Notes: generated by a model not told the origin, from the sequence alone. DNA of 64,000 nucleotides from CAZKJL01 sp964553135 (GCA_964553135.1 CAZKJL010000001.1:496001-560000), one strand, 5' to 3'; shown: positions 17,123-26,065, counted from the first letter of the stretch. Program-made: numbers and translations.

Positions 17123-18910
17123 CTAATTCAGGCTCACGAGCCTGCTGTTCGGTCCGCCGTACGCGAAGCCGGCCTTCTTGATGGTCGCCGTGAGCGAGCG
17201 CATTTCGGTGAGGTGCATCATGAGTTCGCGCATCCAGCCTTCACTCTTCGGGTCGCCGTCGGAATGCGGGCAGAACGTCGTCCAGTACAACCACTTCGAA
17301 TCTTGTTCGCGCTCCATCTTTTCCGCGACCATGCTCATGACGCCGCCGGACTTCACGTTGGTCTGGAGGTACGTGGCCTTGTGTCGGGCCTTTTCCTCTT
17401 TGCGGAAGTACGCACGGTCGGCGGTTTCGTAACTCAGCACGTCGTTGCGGCCGACATCCAGCCCCTGTTCGGCGCGGTACTTCGTGAGTTGTTCCTGATC
17501 TTTGCTGGATCCTTTGCGGGCGATGTCGTCGCTCAAATACGGCGGTCCGTGGGTGCGGCACCACAGGTTGTTGTACACCACCCACCGCAGCTGGTGGATG
17601 GAGCGGTTGGCATTCGGGCCTTTCAGCAGTCGCAAGATCATCGGCTGCAGTTCGCTGTGGCTGCTTCCGATGCTTTCCACGAGTCCGTCGAGCCGCTTCT
17701 TGGCGTCCATGACGTTGGCGCCGGGTCCTTCCGCAGCCTTCTTGCCGAACTGCGTGACGTAGCTTTCCATGGACTTCAGGCGCTTCCAATCTTTCTCCGA
17801 GAGCTGGGACATCTTGGCCTCGGTGATGAAGCCCGCGGCGTCCTCCCAGTCCTTCATGTCCATGGCGTGACGGATCTTCAGGAGCACGGGCGCTTCGTTG
17901 TCGATGTTTTTGGCGTCGTCCATGCGGTCTTCCGCTTGCTCCACGTACCGCAACCGCTGCGTGTAGTGCATGTTGAGGAATTGCGTCGGCGACACCAGCT
18001 TGAATCCGCGTACGCCCGATTCGCTGCCGCGCTCGTTGAACTTCTTTGCCACCGTGTCGTACCTGCCCTTCACGGCGCGCCAACTCAGCATGAGGTCCGT
18101 GAGTGAATTCGTGCCCGTACCGTTCACGAAGGCTTCGATCTTCTTCGGAGAAGCGTTGGATTTGAACGTGCGTTCCAACCACGTTCCCACTTTGGTCGCC
18201 GACAGGAATCCGGCCGAGACCGCGCTTTCCAGTTTGGATTTTGCTTTTGCGTGCAGATCGAGCTGCATCTTGTTTCCGGCGAGCAGCGTGGACCGTGCTT
18301 CGGCGAGGAGGTTCTTGCGCTCGTTGTAGTGCATGTTGAGGAATTTGTCGTTGTCCAAGATTTTCGTGAAGCGCGGGTCGTATTGAACGGCTTCCTTCAG
18401 GCCCGGTTCACGGAGGAATGCTTTTCTTTCGTCCGATACTTTCTTCCAGCCTTCGATGTACCTCGGCATGTCGCGCTGCACCCAGTACTCTCGTTGCTTG
18501 AAGCCGATGCCGCTGTCGGCGAAGCGATCTTCCCAGCGCTTCATTGACTCGCTTGAAATGTATCCGCCTGCGCGAGCCGCTTCTATCTTGCTCGTGAATT
18601 CGCGGTGCAAGTTGATGGCATCGCGCTCCATTTTCCTTCCCCAACCTTCCGTACCGTTTTCACCTTCAAAGAACACTTCGCGGTCGCGGATACCGTCGTA
18701 GCCGTCCTCCTCCAGGCGCATGCCGGCGAAGTAACTTTCCAATTCCCGGATTTCTTGTGCCGAGGACGTCTTCGTCCTCATCACCGTCTGTAAAAATGAC
18801 CTGGCCCGTGACCGTACGGCACTGGCGCGTTGCTGCAATTCGCGGGAATCAGCCTGTTTTTCCTGCTGTTCCGTGTCGTGCGTACTGGTGATGGAATCGA
18901 GCTTGGCCAT
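17123..18910 (-). CDS. Hypothetical protein with internal repeat, 595 aa
   Basis: I do not recognise this protein. It is highly charged and mainly helical, without signal peptide or membrane segments. Two segments share the motif FLNMHYxxR followed by a Leu/Ala/Glu-rich helix (near residues 190 and 316 from this start), each preceded by a basic helical block, which suggests an internal duplication of about 125 residues. I chose ATG 18910 (MAKLDSITST) over an earlier in-frame start because the upstream residues are Cys/Gly/Pro-rich. Its length, charge and helices suggest a structural or scaffold role, but that is a guess. Confidence 0.75.
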   Translation of the reverse strand: MAKLDSITSTHDTEQQEKQADSRELQQRASAVRSRARSFLQTVMRTKTSSAQEIRELESYFAGMRLEEDGYDGIRDREVFFEGENGTEGWGRKMERDAINLHREFTSKIEAARAGGYISSESMKRWEDRFADSGIGFKQREYWVQRDMPRYIEGWKKVSDERKAFLREPGLKEAVQYDPRFTKILDNDKFLNMHYNERKNLLAEARSTLLAGNKMQLDLHAKAKSKLESAVSAGFLSATKVGTWLERTFKSNASPKKIEAFVNGTGTNSLTDLMLSWRAVKGRYDTVAKKFNERGSESGVRGFKLVSPTQFLNMHYTQRLRYVEQAEDRMDDAKNIDNEAPVLLKIRHAMDMKDWEDAAGFITEAKMSQLSEKDWKRLKSMESYVTQFGKKAAEGPGANVMDAKKRLDGLVESIGSSHSELQPMILRLLKGPNANRSIHQLRWVVYNNLWCRTHGPPYLSDDIARKGSSKDQEQLTKYRAEQGLDVGRNDVLSYETADRAYFRKEEKARHKATYLQTNVKSGGVMSMVAEKMEREQDSKWLYWTTFCPHSDGDPKSEGWMRELMMHLTEMRSLTATIKKAGFAYGGPNSRLVSLN

Positions 18911-19011
18911 GGAGGTGGGAGTATAACCGATGTGTGGAGTTTTTGCCCCGGAACACCGTTGCAATTTTCCTATTCTCTCGCCGAGCGAGCATGTGGTACG
19001 CTTCGCTTCCG

Positions 19012-19611
19012 ATGATTCTTTCCGATCGCGACATCAAGGCGGCTATCGCCTCCGGCAGAGTGAAAGTGGAGTCCACGAGCGGGCAGCTCGACCAGCACAT
19101 TCATGCCAGCAGCATGGATCTCCGTCTCGGCAACACGTTCAAAGTCTACGAACACAGCAAATACCCCCTCTTGGATCCCAAGAATCCCAAGACGTTCGCT
19201 CAGAACATGCGCATCATCACGGTTGCCGACGGCGACCCGTTCATCGTGCAGCCGGGCGAGTTCATCTTGGGCGTCACGCAGGAAATCATCACCGTCCCCG
19301 ATGACCTTGTCGTTCGCGTGGAAGGCCGCAGTTCACTCGGCAGACTCGGCATCATCGTCCACTCTACCGCAGGATTCGTGGATCCGGGCTTCAGCGGCAC
19401 CATTACCCTCGAAATCAGCAACCTCAACCGCCTGCCCGTGGCTCTGTACCCCGGCATGCGTATCTGCCAGCTCGCCTTCGAGATGATGTCCTCGCCCGCC
19501 GACATGCCCTACAACAAGAAGCCCGGCAGCAAGTACCAGGGTCAGGTCCTCCCCGAAGAGAGCCGTCTCAGCATCGACATGGAATTCGTCGCCGCGGCAA
19601 AGGCCGAGTAA
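19012..19611 (+). CDS. dcd: dCTP deaminase, bifunctional type
   Basis: Trimeric enzyme that deaminates dCTP. The core GRSSLGRLGIIVHSTAGF followed by VDPGFSGTITLEISN matches the STAGF form found in bifunctional deaminase/dUTPase enzymes (direct dUMP formation) rather than the TAHRIDPGW form of E. coli. The C-terminal KPGSKYQGQ loop closes over the substrate. Length is 199 aa. ATG 19012 is the family start (MILSDRDIK); a longer frame upstream is rejected. It provides dUMP for thymidylate synthesis, linked to the folate genes at 12-14 kb. pdxS follows in the same direction. Confidence 0.92.
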   Translation: MILSDRDIKAAIASGRVKVESTSGQLDQHIHASSMDLRLGNTFKVYEHSKYPLLDPKNPKTFAQNMRIITVADGDPFIVQPGEFILGVTQEIITVPDDLVVRVEGRSSLGRLGIIVHSTAGFVDPGFSGTITLEISNLNRLPVALYPGMRICQLAFEMMSSPADMPYNKKPGSKYQGQVLPEESRLSIDMEFVAAAKAE

Positions 19612-19699
19612 GGCGCTTCGCAAGTTCCCGGAACGAATGTCGACCGATTTCTCCGTCCGACCATTTCCTCGTCCCCCTCTTTCTGCTGAAATACACGCC

Positions 19700-20575
19700 A
19701 TGTCGAAAATGACCAACCGCACCGGCCGAGATCTCGCCACGATGCTCAAGGGCGGCGTCATCATGGACGTCGTCACGGCCAAGCAGGCCCGTATCGCCGA
19801 AGCCGCGGGTGCCTGTGCCGTCATGGCCCTCGAGCGCGTGCCGTCCGACATCCGTGCTCAGGGCGGTGTGGCCCGCATGAGCGACCCCGAACTCATTCAA
19901 CAGATTCAAAAAGCGGTCTCCATCCCGGTGATGGCCAAGGTTCGGATCGGTCATACGGCAGAGGCTCGCATTCTCGAGGTGCTCGGCGTCGATTTCATCG
20001 ATGAATCCGAGGTCCTCACGCCCGCGGATCCCTTCGATCACGTCGATAAAAACGGCTTCAAGGTGCCGTTTGTCTGCGGTGCGACGTATTTGGGCGAGGC
20101 GCTTCGTCGCATTCACGAAGGCGCGTGCATGATCCGCACGAAAGGGGAGGCAGGAACCGGAAACGTCGTGGAAGCCGTGCGCCACCTCAAGCTCATCAAG
20201 TCTGAAATCGCATCACTCAAGTCCATGAGTCCGGCCGCACTCAAGACATACGCCAAAGAGCAGCGTGTTCCGGTGGAACTCGTCAGTGACGTGAAGAAGG
20301 CGCAGCGACTTCCCGTCGTCACGTTCGTCGCGGGCGGTGTCGCCACTCCCGCGGACGCAGCACTCCTCATGGAACTCGGTGCCGAGGGAGTGTTCGTCGG
20401 TTCCGGCATCTTCAAATCCAAGGATCCGCGCCGCATGGCCTCGGCCATCGTGGAGGCCACCACGCACTACAAAGATGCCAAGAAGGTCATGGAGGTCTCC
20501 CGCGGTCTGGGACCTGCGATGGCGGGCCTGGAGATTGCGAATTTGAGCGTCAAAATGCAGGAACGAGGACACTGA
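19700..20575 (+). CDS. pdxS: Pyridoxal 5'-phosphate synthase subunit PdxS
   Basis: (beta/alpha)8-barrel subunit that builds PLP from ribose 5-phosphate, glyceraldehyde 3-phosphate and ammonia from PdxT. The two reactive lysines are visible: VMAKVRIGH and MIRTKGEAGTGNV. VTFVAGGVATPADAALLMELG and VFVGSGIFKS form the phosphate site. Length 291 aa is normal. ATG 19700 gives the family start. The paired glutaminase gene follows after 40 nt. De novo PLP synthesis is notable for a reduced genome and would supply glyA. Confidence 0.96.
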   Translation: MSKMTNRTGRDLATMLKGGVIMDVVTAKQARIAEAAGACAVMALERVPSDIRAQGGVARMSDPELIQQIQKAVSIPVMAKVRIGHTAEARILEVLGVDFIDESEVLTPADPFDHVDKNGFKVPFVCGATYLGEALRRIHEGACMIRTKGEAGTGNVVEAVRHLKLIKSEIASLKSMSPAALKTYAKEQRVPVELVSDVKKAQRLPVVTFVAGGVATPADAALLMELGAEGVFVGSGIFKSKDPRRMASAIVEATTHYKDAKKVMEVSRGLGPAMAGLEIANLSVKMQERGH

Positions 20576-20603
20576 AAAGCTTTAAGTCCTCAGCCTTAAG
20601 CCT

Positions 20604-20609
20604 TAAGAT
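20604..20609 (+). promoter_or_regulatory. -10 box before pdxT (leaderless type)
   Basis: TAAGAT is followed by TGTCGC and the pdxT ATG, a 6-nt gap. It lies in a CTTAAG-rich short repeat (20578-20608) between pdxS and pdxT, suggesting that pdxT can be transcribed separately. Confidence 0.5.
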
Positions 20610-20615
20610 TGTCGC

Positions 20616-21191
20616 ATGGTCGTAGGCGTCCTCGCATTTCAGGGTGATTTCGCGGAACACATCGATGTTCTGCATGCGATGCATGTGCCGTCGGTCGAGG
20701 TGAGGTCGGTCGCCGACTTGTCGAAGGTCAATGCGCTCATCATTCCGGGAGGCGAGAGTACGGTCATTGCCAAATTCCTCGCGAGCACCAAGGTCGGATC
20801 CGAGATCATCAAACGCACGAAGGCAGGCACGCTCTTTTTGTATGGCACATGCGCAGGAGCGATACTGTTGTCGAAAAAAGCAACAGGCAAAAACGCTCCC
20901 CGCACGCTCGGTCTTATGGACGTCACGGTCGATCGCAATGCGTACGGCAGCCAGGTCGACAGTTTCGAGACGACCCTTCGGATTCATGGCATCAAGGCTC
21001 CCATACATGTGTCATTTATCCGTGCACCGAAGATCACGCGCATCGGGAAGTATGTGGAAGTCCTTGCCGAGTTCGACGGTGAGCCCGTTCTCGTGCGGCA
21101 GGGGAACGTGATGATAGGGACTTTTCACCCTGAAGTACGCCACGAAACGGCTCTTCACGAATTATTTTTGACTTCGATGAGGTCTCACTGA
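20616..21191 (+). CDS. pdxT: PLP synthase glutaminase subunit PdxT
   Basis: Class I glutamine amidotransferase that delivers ammonia to PdxS. The family signature LIIPGGEST, the nucleophile in FLYGTCAGAI and the His-Glu pair in GTFHPEVRHE are all present. Length 191 aa is normal. It follows pdxS by 40 nt but carries its own TANNNT box 6 nt upstream of the ATG. The following gene starts 12 nt after its stop. Confidence 0.94.
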   Translation: MVVGVLAFQGDFAEHIDVLHAMHVPSVEVRSVADLSKVNALIIPGGESTVIAKFLASTKVGSEIIKRTKAGTLFLYGTCAGAILLSKKATGKNAPRTLGLMDVTVDRNAYGSQVDSFETTLRIHGIKAPIHVSFIRAPKITRIGKYVEVLAEFDGEPVLVRQGNVMIGTFHPEVRHETALHELFLTSMRSH

Positions 21192-21202
21192 AGACTGATC
21201 GC

Positions 21203-21811
21203 ATGGAAGAAAGGATCGAAGAAGATCGGTACGTACCCACCCTTGAGTCAATTCAAGGAGAATTGGCTCAAATAGAGGCGGAAGCCACGCTGTATTCGGT
21301 CGAGGGAGTCGTGGATGCTGAGATGGTGGAAGTACGCCGAAAAATCGACAAGGAGTTGGGCATTCTTATTTTTTTGAACGATTTCGAAAGTCTCGTGTCC
21401 ATGGCGCGCTTGATGGCACTGCAAGATACGTACGTCGAGCGCTATTGGGCGCTGCATGAGGATCATTTGAGTGAGAGGAGCGAACGACTGTTTGCCGAAG
21501 ATCTGACGCTCCGAAAGGGTCGGCCTATGTACGAGCCCGACGTCGAAAGTCTGGTACGCGTGACACCGCTCGTGGACTACACGCTCGGACAAGATCCATA
21601 CCTCACATACTTGCCCGCAGGTTCCATCGTCACGTTTGACGTCGAGGGAAAGCCTCCGCAACAAGTCATCCTCCTTGCGGCGGAAGGAGGATGGCGTTCT
21701 CAAATTCCGTCGCATGCTTTTCCGCGTAAAGGACTGCTCGTAGGTCCTTCCGGCGACTATGAAAGCTCGTTTGCGGGAGATTTCATGCCTTCGGCCAAGC
21801 AACAGGGCTAA
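21203..21811 (+). CDS. Hypothetical protein, 202 aa
   Basis: I do not recognise this protein. It is acidic and soluble-looking: the first 100 residues are helical (ESIQGELAQIEAEATLYSVEG, then a helix with many Glu/Arg), and the last 70 are predicted strands (GSIVTFDVEGKPPQQVILL). It starts 12 nt after pdxT, so co-transcription is likely, and its stop overlaps that of korB on the other strand by 4 nt. Another protein (212 aa at 58270) has a vaguely similar layout, but I see no clear homology. Confidence 0.7.
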   Translation: MEERIEEDRYVPTLESIQGELAQIEAEATLYSVEGVVDAEMVEVRRKIDKELGILIFLNDFESLVSMARLMALQDTYVERYWALHEDHLSERSERLFAEDLTLRKGRPMYEPDVESLVRVTPLVDYTLGQDPYLTYLPAGSIVTFDVEGKPPQQVILLAAEGGWRSQIPSHAFPRKGLLVGPSGDYESSFAGDFMPSAKQQG

Positions 21812-22695
21812 ATGAACTCCTGCATCAGCTTCGTGACGTCGAACGGCGTCACTTCTTCCACGGGCGTCGTCTTTTTGCCCTGACGGGGCACCAGACGCTC
21901 GCAGAAATTCGGGATGTCTTCGTTGCGGTAGAGCACGCCGGTAGCGATGCGCTTGCTCGTATCCACGGCCAGCTTCCTGGCTTTGGCGAAGTCGCTCACA
22001 TCGTGGCCTTCGTCCTCCACTTTGTAGTACTTGCTCAGGAGCATGTCATGCGTGGCGAAGTGGTTGTACGTGGGGCAGGCTTGGAGGATATCCACGAAGG
22101 CGAAACCGCGGTGTTTTACGGCTTCCTTGAGCACGTACACGATCTGTTTGATGTCGCCCGAGAAGGCGCGAGCGACGAACGTGGGCTCCAGCGAGAAGAT
22201 GAAGTCCATGGAGTTGAGTGTGTGCTCGGGGATGCCGTTCGGAGCGGTGTTCATCGGCTGGTTCTGGGGGGTGAGTGAGCTCGCTTGGCCCGTCGTGAGT
22301 CCGTAGTTGCCGTTGTTGTGGAGCACGAACGTGATGGGATACTGGCTGCGCACCGCGTGGACCAGGTGGCCGACACCTTCCGAGAAGCTGGCGCCGTCGC
22401 CGCCGAAGGCGATGACGGGAAGATTCGGATTTGCGAGCTTCGCTCCTGCCGCAAACGGCAGAACGCGGCCGTGGAGCCCGTGGAAACGATAGCCGCGGAG
22501 CTTGTCGCTGGAGTTTCCGTGACATCCCACGTCGTAACACAGCAGCACTTGGTGCGGCTGAATGCCGAGTTCGCTGAGCGCCATCTTGGTTCCGGTCCAA
22601 ATGCCGTAGTTGCCGCAACCGTCGCACCACGTGCAGCGGTTTTCGGAGTGGTAGGACTTCATGCCGGTGGCGAGATCGAGAGGGATGGGAGCCAT
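21808..22695 (-). CDS. korB: 2-oxoacid:acceptor oxidoreductase, beta subunit
   Basis: Thiamine-diphosphate subunit of a 2-oxoacid:ferredoxin oxidoreductase (2-oxoglutarate or pyruvate type), which oxidises a 2-oxoacid to acyl-CoA and reduces a low-potential carrier. WCDGCGNYGI near residue 22, DVGCHGNSS, HGLHGRVLPFAAGAKLANP and the ThDP-Mg motif GGDGASFSEG are visible. The retained cysteines fit the single 4Fe-4S cluster of this class. Length 295 aa is normal. It lies 2 nt after the alpha subunit gene and belongs to a flavodoxin-korA-korB operon. Substrate choice cannot be read from sequence alone. Confidence 0.9.
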   Translation of the reverse strand: MAPIPLDLATGMKSYHSENRCTWCDGCGNYGIWTGTKMALSELGIQPHQVLLCYDVGCHGNSSDKLRGYRFHGLHGRVLPFAAGAKLANPNLPVIAFGGDGASFSEGVGHLVHAVRSQYPITFVLHNNGNYGLTTGQASSLTPQNQPMNTAPNGIPEHTLNSMDFIFSLEPTFVARAFSGDIKQIVYVLKEAVKHRGFAFVDILQACPTYNHFATHDMLLSKYYKVEDEGHDVSDFAKARKLAVDTSKRIATGVLYRNEDIPNFCERLVPRQGKKTTPVEEVTPFDVTKLMQEFI

Positions 22696-22697
22696 GA

Positions 22698-24482
22698 TCA
22701 GCGGATCGCGGAGGAGGTTTTCATTTTTTCTTCGATCAATGTCTTCAGTTCATCGAAAAAGAACGGACGGCCGTCGTACTTCAGGATTTTTTCGGTGATG
22801 TGCAGTCCGCATTCTTGGCGGAGCAGCATACCGAGCTGGCCTTGGTAGCTTCCTTCGATGAGCACGACCTTTTTGGCCTTCTTGGCCAGTGCCTCGAGTT
22901 TCTCCGTCCTGAGCGGCCAGAGGTACGTGTAGTGCACGTAGCCGACGGACGCACTCTCGGGCAGGTCTTTCAGCACGTCGAGGACGACGGACTTCGTGCT
23001 GCCCCAGCCTACGAGCAGGGTATCGAACTCTTTTCCTTCGCTGAGTTCACCGTTTGCTCCATAGACGTCGGGTTCGGGGAGCGCATCCTTGAGTGTCGTC
23101 ATCTTTTTCATGCGCTTGTCGATCTGCGCGACGGCGTTCGCCGAAGTTTCGTCCACCGATCCGTCGGGACCGTGTTCATCGCCTTGAGCCACGTAGGTCG
23201 CGGCGTCGCTACCCGGCAGCCAGCGCTGAGAGATCCCGTTTTTTGCCATCGGGTCATAGCGGTCCGAGGCCTTGAGCTTCTTCAGTTTCGCCGGGTCCGT
23301 GACGAGTAAGCCGCGGTCAATCTTGATTTTCTTCAGGTCGTACGGCTCTTGCGTGTACTGCGCCTCGGCAATTTGCTTGTCGGTGAGAACGATGACGCTG
23401 ATCTGGTACTTCTCGGCGATATTGAACGCGTCGTTCATCACATAAAATCCGTCCTCGGCATCCGAGACCGACATCACGCAGCGTGCGAACTCGCCGTGCG
23501 AGGTTCCGACCGCCATGAGCAGGTCGGCTTGGCCCGTCCACGTCGGAAGTCCCGTCGCGGGGCCGGGGCGCTGGGCCAGAACGAACACCGTGGGGTTCTC
23601 GATGATGGCGTTGAGTGACAGAGTCTCGCTCATGAGGTCGAATCCGCCCCCCGAGGTTGCGGTAAGTGCGCGCGTTCCGGCGAACATCGCTCCCGAGACC
23701 ATCTGTGCCGCCGTGATTTCGTCCTCGGCTTGCTTGATGACCATGCCCGTTTCGTTCTGGATGCCCGCGATGTACCCGAGAAGAGGGGAGCTCGGGGTCA
23801 TCGGGTAGCCTGCGTAGAGCCGTACGCCCGCGTGAGCGGCACCGAGGCCCATCGCTTTGCTTCCCGTGAGCAGCAGGTGCTTCTGCCACTGCTTCTTGGG
23901 TTTTGGCATCTTGATGCTCAAGGCTCCTTTCTCTTTGTGCGCGGCAAAACCTTCGTCGATGCAGCGCATGTTGAGGTCGAGCAGATCTTTTTTCTTGGCG
24001 AAACGTTCGCCCACCATTTTTTTGAGTGCGTCGATGTCTTGTCCGAGCACGGCCCACACGAATGACGTCAGAAGGACGTTCGCGAGGATCGGTTTTGCTC
24101 CCAATTTCTTCAGCGTCTCCTCGATCGGCAGTTCGATGAACGTCAGTCTGCGGCTCTCGATGATCTTTTTGTCCTCGGCGGTGAATTTCCAGTTCGGCGT
24201 CGAGTGAATGAAGATGCCCCCGGGCTTGAGTTCGGCAATATTGTGCTCGAATCCATGATGATTGAAGGAGACCACGGCGTTCACCGTCGTCTCGCTGCTC
24301 TCCACCTTCTCATCGGAGAAATCCAGTTGGTAGCTGGCGTGTCCTCCTTTGATGAGCGACGGGTATTCGCGGTAGCCGAACACGCAGTAGCCGCTGCGTT
24401 TGAGGGCCTTGGCCACGATCTCACCGACGGAGTCGATGCCCTGTCCGGACGAGCCGACGATTTTGAGTGAAATTCGTTCCAT
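22698..24482 (-). CDS. korA: 2-oxoacid:acceptor oxidoreductase, fused gamma-alpha subunit
   Basis: Gamma domain first (residues 1-185; KIVGSSGQGIDSVGEIVAKA is the CoA/gamma signature), then the alpha domain with ThDP-contacting segments (GYPMTPSSPLLGYIA, ATSGGGFDLMSETLSL) and the transketolase-C-like domain (TLLVGWGSTKSVVLDVLKD). This fused layout (594 aa) is that of KorA-type enzymes. ATG 24482 gives the family start MERISLKIVG; longer reading upstream is antisense-like. It sits 2 nt after the flavodoxin gene stop. Together with the beta subunit it would make acyl-CoA for the ADP-forming synthetase at 62-64 kb. Confidence 0.92.
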   Translation of the reverse strand: MERISLKIVGSSGQGIDSVGEIVAKALKRSGYCVFGYREYPSLIKGGHASYQLDFSDEKVESSETTVNAVVSFNHHGFEHNIAELKPGGIFIHSTPNWKFTAEDKKIIESRRLTFIELPIEETLKKLGAKPILANVLLTSFVWAVLGQDIDALKKMVGERFAKKKDLLDLNMRCIDEGFAAHKEKGALSIKMPKPKKQWQKHLLLTGSKAMGLGAAHAGVRLYAGYPMTPSSPLLGYIAGIQNETGMVIKQAEDEITAAQMVSGAMFAGTRALTATSGGGFDLMSETLSLNAIIENPTVFVLAQRPGPATGLPTWTGQADLLMAVGTSHGEFARCVMSVSDAEDGFYVMNDAFNIAEKYQISVIVLTDKQIAEAQYTQEPYDLKKIKIDRGLLVTDPAKLKKLKASDRYDPMAKNGISQRWLPGSDAATYVAQGDEHGPDGSVDETSANAVAQIDKRMKKMTTLKDALPEPDVYGANGELSEGKEFDTLLVGWGSTKSVVLDVLKDLPESASVGYVHYTYLWPLRTEKLEALAKKAKKVVLIEGSYQGQLGMLLRQECGLHITEKILKYDGRPFFFDELKTLIEEKMKTSSAIR

Positions 24483-24484
24483 GA

Positions 24485-24970
24485 TCAGTCGGCCTGAACG
24501 GGAAGTTTTTTGATGGCTGCCGCGAGTTCTTTGGCCCAGGTTTCCACCTTCGTGACTTGGTCGAAGGGTTCGTTCACCACTTTCAGCGTCGGAAGCAGGA
24601 TCTTCCCACCATGAGAATTCAAAAAGTCCGTGAGCTTGTCGGCGGCTTTGGCCGTGAAGTGGTAACGCTCGTCTCCCAGGCCGATGGCTGCCACGGGCAT
24701 TCCCTTGAGTTCCACGCCTACTGCGCGTGTCATGAGCAAGTCGTGCATGTACGGTTGCAGCTGGCCTTCCACGTTGCCGGTGTTCCAACTGCCGCACGCC
24801 AGAAGAAGGATGCTTTCCTTGGTGAGGTCTTCGGCTTTGGCCGTCTCGGCGCGCTGTTTTTTGATCAGCAAATCCGGCACCGATTTGTTCAGTGCGGCGA
24901 TGAGCGTATCCACGACGAATTCCGTGTGTCCCGTCGATGTGGCGTAGATCACGGACAGACTTCTTTTCAT
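24485..24970 (-). CDS. Flavodoxin
   Basis: Small FMN electron carrier, 161 aa. The FMN phosphate loop is in IYATSTGHTEFVVDTL, a variant of TxTGxT, and the second loop is LLLACGSWNTGNVE with a Trp typical of isoalloxazine stacking. AAIGLGDERYHFTAKAADKL is the third conserved region. It is the first gene of an operon with korA and korB, so it is the likely electron acceptor of that oxidoreductase in place of ferredoxin. A TAGAAT box lies 6 nt before the ATG. Confidence 0.9.
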   Translation of the reverse strand: MKRSLSVIYATSTGHTEFVVDTLIAALNKSVPDLLIKKQRAETAKAEDLTKESILLLACGSWNTGNVEGQLQPYMHDLLMTRAVGVELKGMPVAAIGLGDERYHFTAKAADKLTDFLNSHGGKILLPTLKVVNEPFDQVTKVETWAKELAAAIKKLPVQAD

Positions 24971-24976
24971 GGAAGC

Positions 24977-24982
24977 ATTCTA
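24977..24982 (-). promoter_or_regulatory. -10 box of the flavodoxin-kor operon (leaderless type)
   Basis: On the minus strand TAGAAT is followed by GCTTCC and the ATG at 24970, a 6-nt gap. No Shine-Dalgarno sequence fits in the space. Confidence 0.55.
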
Positions 24983-25026
24983 GTACGCGAAAGCCTGCCA
25001 GTCGAACCGGAGTCGGGGCTTTTCAA

Positions 25027-25103
25027 TGGTGGACGATCTCGGGATCGAACCGAGGACCTTTCGAATGTGAATCGAACGCTCTAACCAGCTGAGCTAATCG
25101 TCC
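25027..25103 (-). tRNA. tRNA-Val (CAC)
   Basis: The minus strand folds into a full cloverleaf: acceptor GGACGAT/ATCGTCC, D arm GCTC/GAGC, anticodon stem TTCGA/TCGAA with loop TTCACAT, T arm CTCGG-TTCGATC-CCGAG. The anticodon is CAC (valine, GTG codon). The 3' CCA is encoded. Confidence 0.95.
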
Positions 25104-25163
25104 GATGATGCAAAATATCCAACGTGGGCCGCGAGATTATACCAGAGAATTCGTCGTTTATTC

Positions 25164-26003
25164 CTACAACATATCCGCGTACGACACGAGTTTGATCTCG
25201 CGTTCGACCATCTCTTCTTTGGTCTCGGGGTTCATGAGCACATTCATTTCCGTCTGACGTTGCGGGTCGCGGTCAAACGGTTCGCCCTCCGGGAATGCGC
25301 TGCCCGGGTGCGTCATGAGTTCGGTGAGTCCGTCGCTCAGACGCGAGAGCGTGTGACGCATGTTGCGCATGGATGAATTTCCGACGAGTGCGAGGCCGCG
25401 GAAATGGTCACTCGTTTTGATGCCGTGAGCCTTATAGAGCTTGCGGGCCTCTTCGGCTTGCGCGCTCAGCTTCTCGATGTACTCGGATTGCGCCTTGTCG
25501 ATCATGAAGCCGAAAGGAACGGCCGGCTCGCTCGGGATCCGCACGTAGGCCACGCCGTACGTATCGAGCACGCTCACGATCATCTGCGAAAGGATGGGGT
25601 GCACGTGCATGTGATGGTGACTGTCGACGTGTGTCGGGAACCCGCGGTGCTCCAAGAACCACTCGATCTGCTCACGCACCTCGCGCTCGGCGTGGAGCTT
25701 GTCCACTTTTCCTTCGTTGAGCGCACGGGTGAGCGCATCGCGACCCAGGAAATATCCGTCCGTCGTCAGGAGCGATTCGATGACCGATTTTTTGCTGAGA
25801 GGGGAACCCCAGGTGAGGTTAATGTGGAGACCCGTCGGCAAATCGCGGTGCGATGCGTGGCGGGCCGCCTTTTCGCTGTCGCTCGTCGTCACCACCAAGC
25901 TCGCGCTCGTGACGATGCCTTGCTCATGGCACATGAGAATGCCGTGGGTGCGCTGCTGATTCAGTCCCAGGTCGTCGGCGTTGATGATGAGGTGTCGCAT
26001 CAT
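25164..26003 (-). CDS. ChbG/HpnK (YdjC) family carbohydrate deacetylase
   Basis: Metal-dependent deacetylase family that removes acetyl groups from N-acetyl sugars, e.g. chito-oligosaccharides or hopanoid precursors. The N-terminal IINADDLGLNQQRTHGI holds the Asp-Asp metal/catalytic pair; THVDSHHHMHVHP near residue 125 supplies the metal-binding histidines, and ELMTHPG near the C-terminus is also typical. Length 279 aa is normal. No signal peptide is seen. It stands alone next to tRNA-Val. Two consecutive ATG codons make the exact start uncertain by one residue; a TAGGAT box lies just upstream. Confidence 0.9.
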   Translation of the reverse strand: MMRHLIINADDLGLNQQRTHGILMCHEQGIVTSASLVVTTSDSEKAARHASHRDLPTGLHINLTWGSPLSKKSVIESLLTTDGYFLGRDALTRALNEGKVDKLHAEREVREQIEWFLEHRGFPTHVDSHHHMHVHPILSQMIVSVLDTYGVAYVRIPSEPAVPFGFMIDKAQSEYIEKLSAQAEEARKLYKAHGIKTSDHFRGLALVGNSSMRNMRHTLSRLSDGLTELMTHPGSAFPEGEPFDRDPQRQTEMNVLMNPETKEEMVEREIKLVSYADML

Positions 26004-26030
26004 GCGCTATCCTACAGGTGAAGTTGATAA

Positions 26031-26059
26031 TTGACATATTTGTATAAATATTATATTTT
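26031..26059 (+). promoter_or_regulatory. Consensus -35 promoter, leaderless start
   Basis: TTGACA (26031-26036), a 17-nt spacer of nearly pure A/T and TATTTT (26054-26059); the ATG follows 6 nt later at 26066. Transcription is expected to begin at the start codon. Confidence 0.65.
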
Positions 26060-26065
26060 ATTGAT

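Noticed and set aside
26041..26048. Alternative -10 TATAAA at 26043 for the small gene
   Set aside because: It would be only 6 nt from the TTGACA box; the 17-nt spaced TATTTT fits better.
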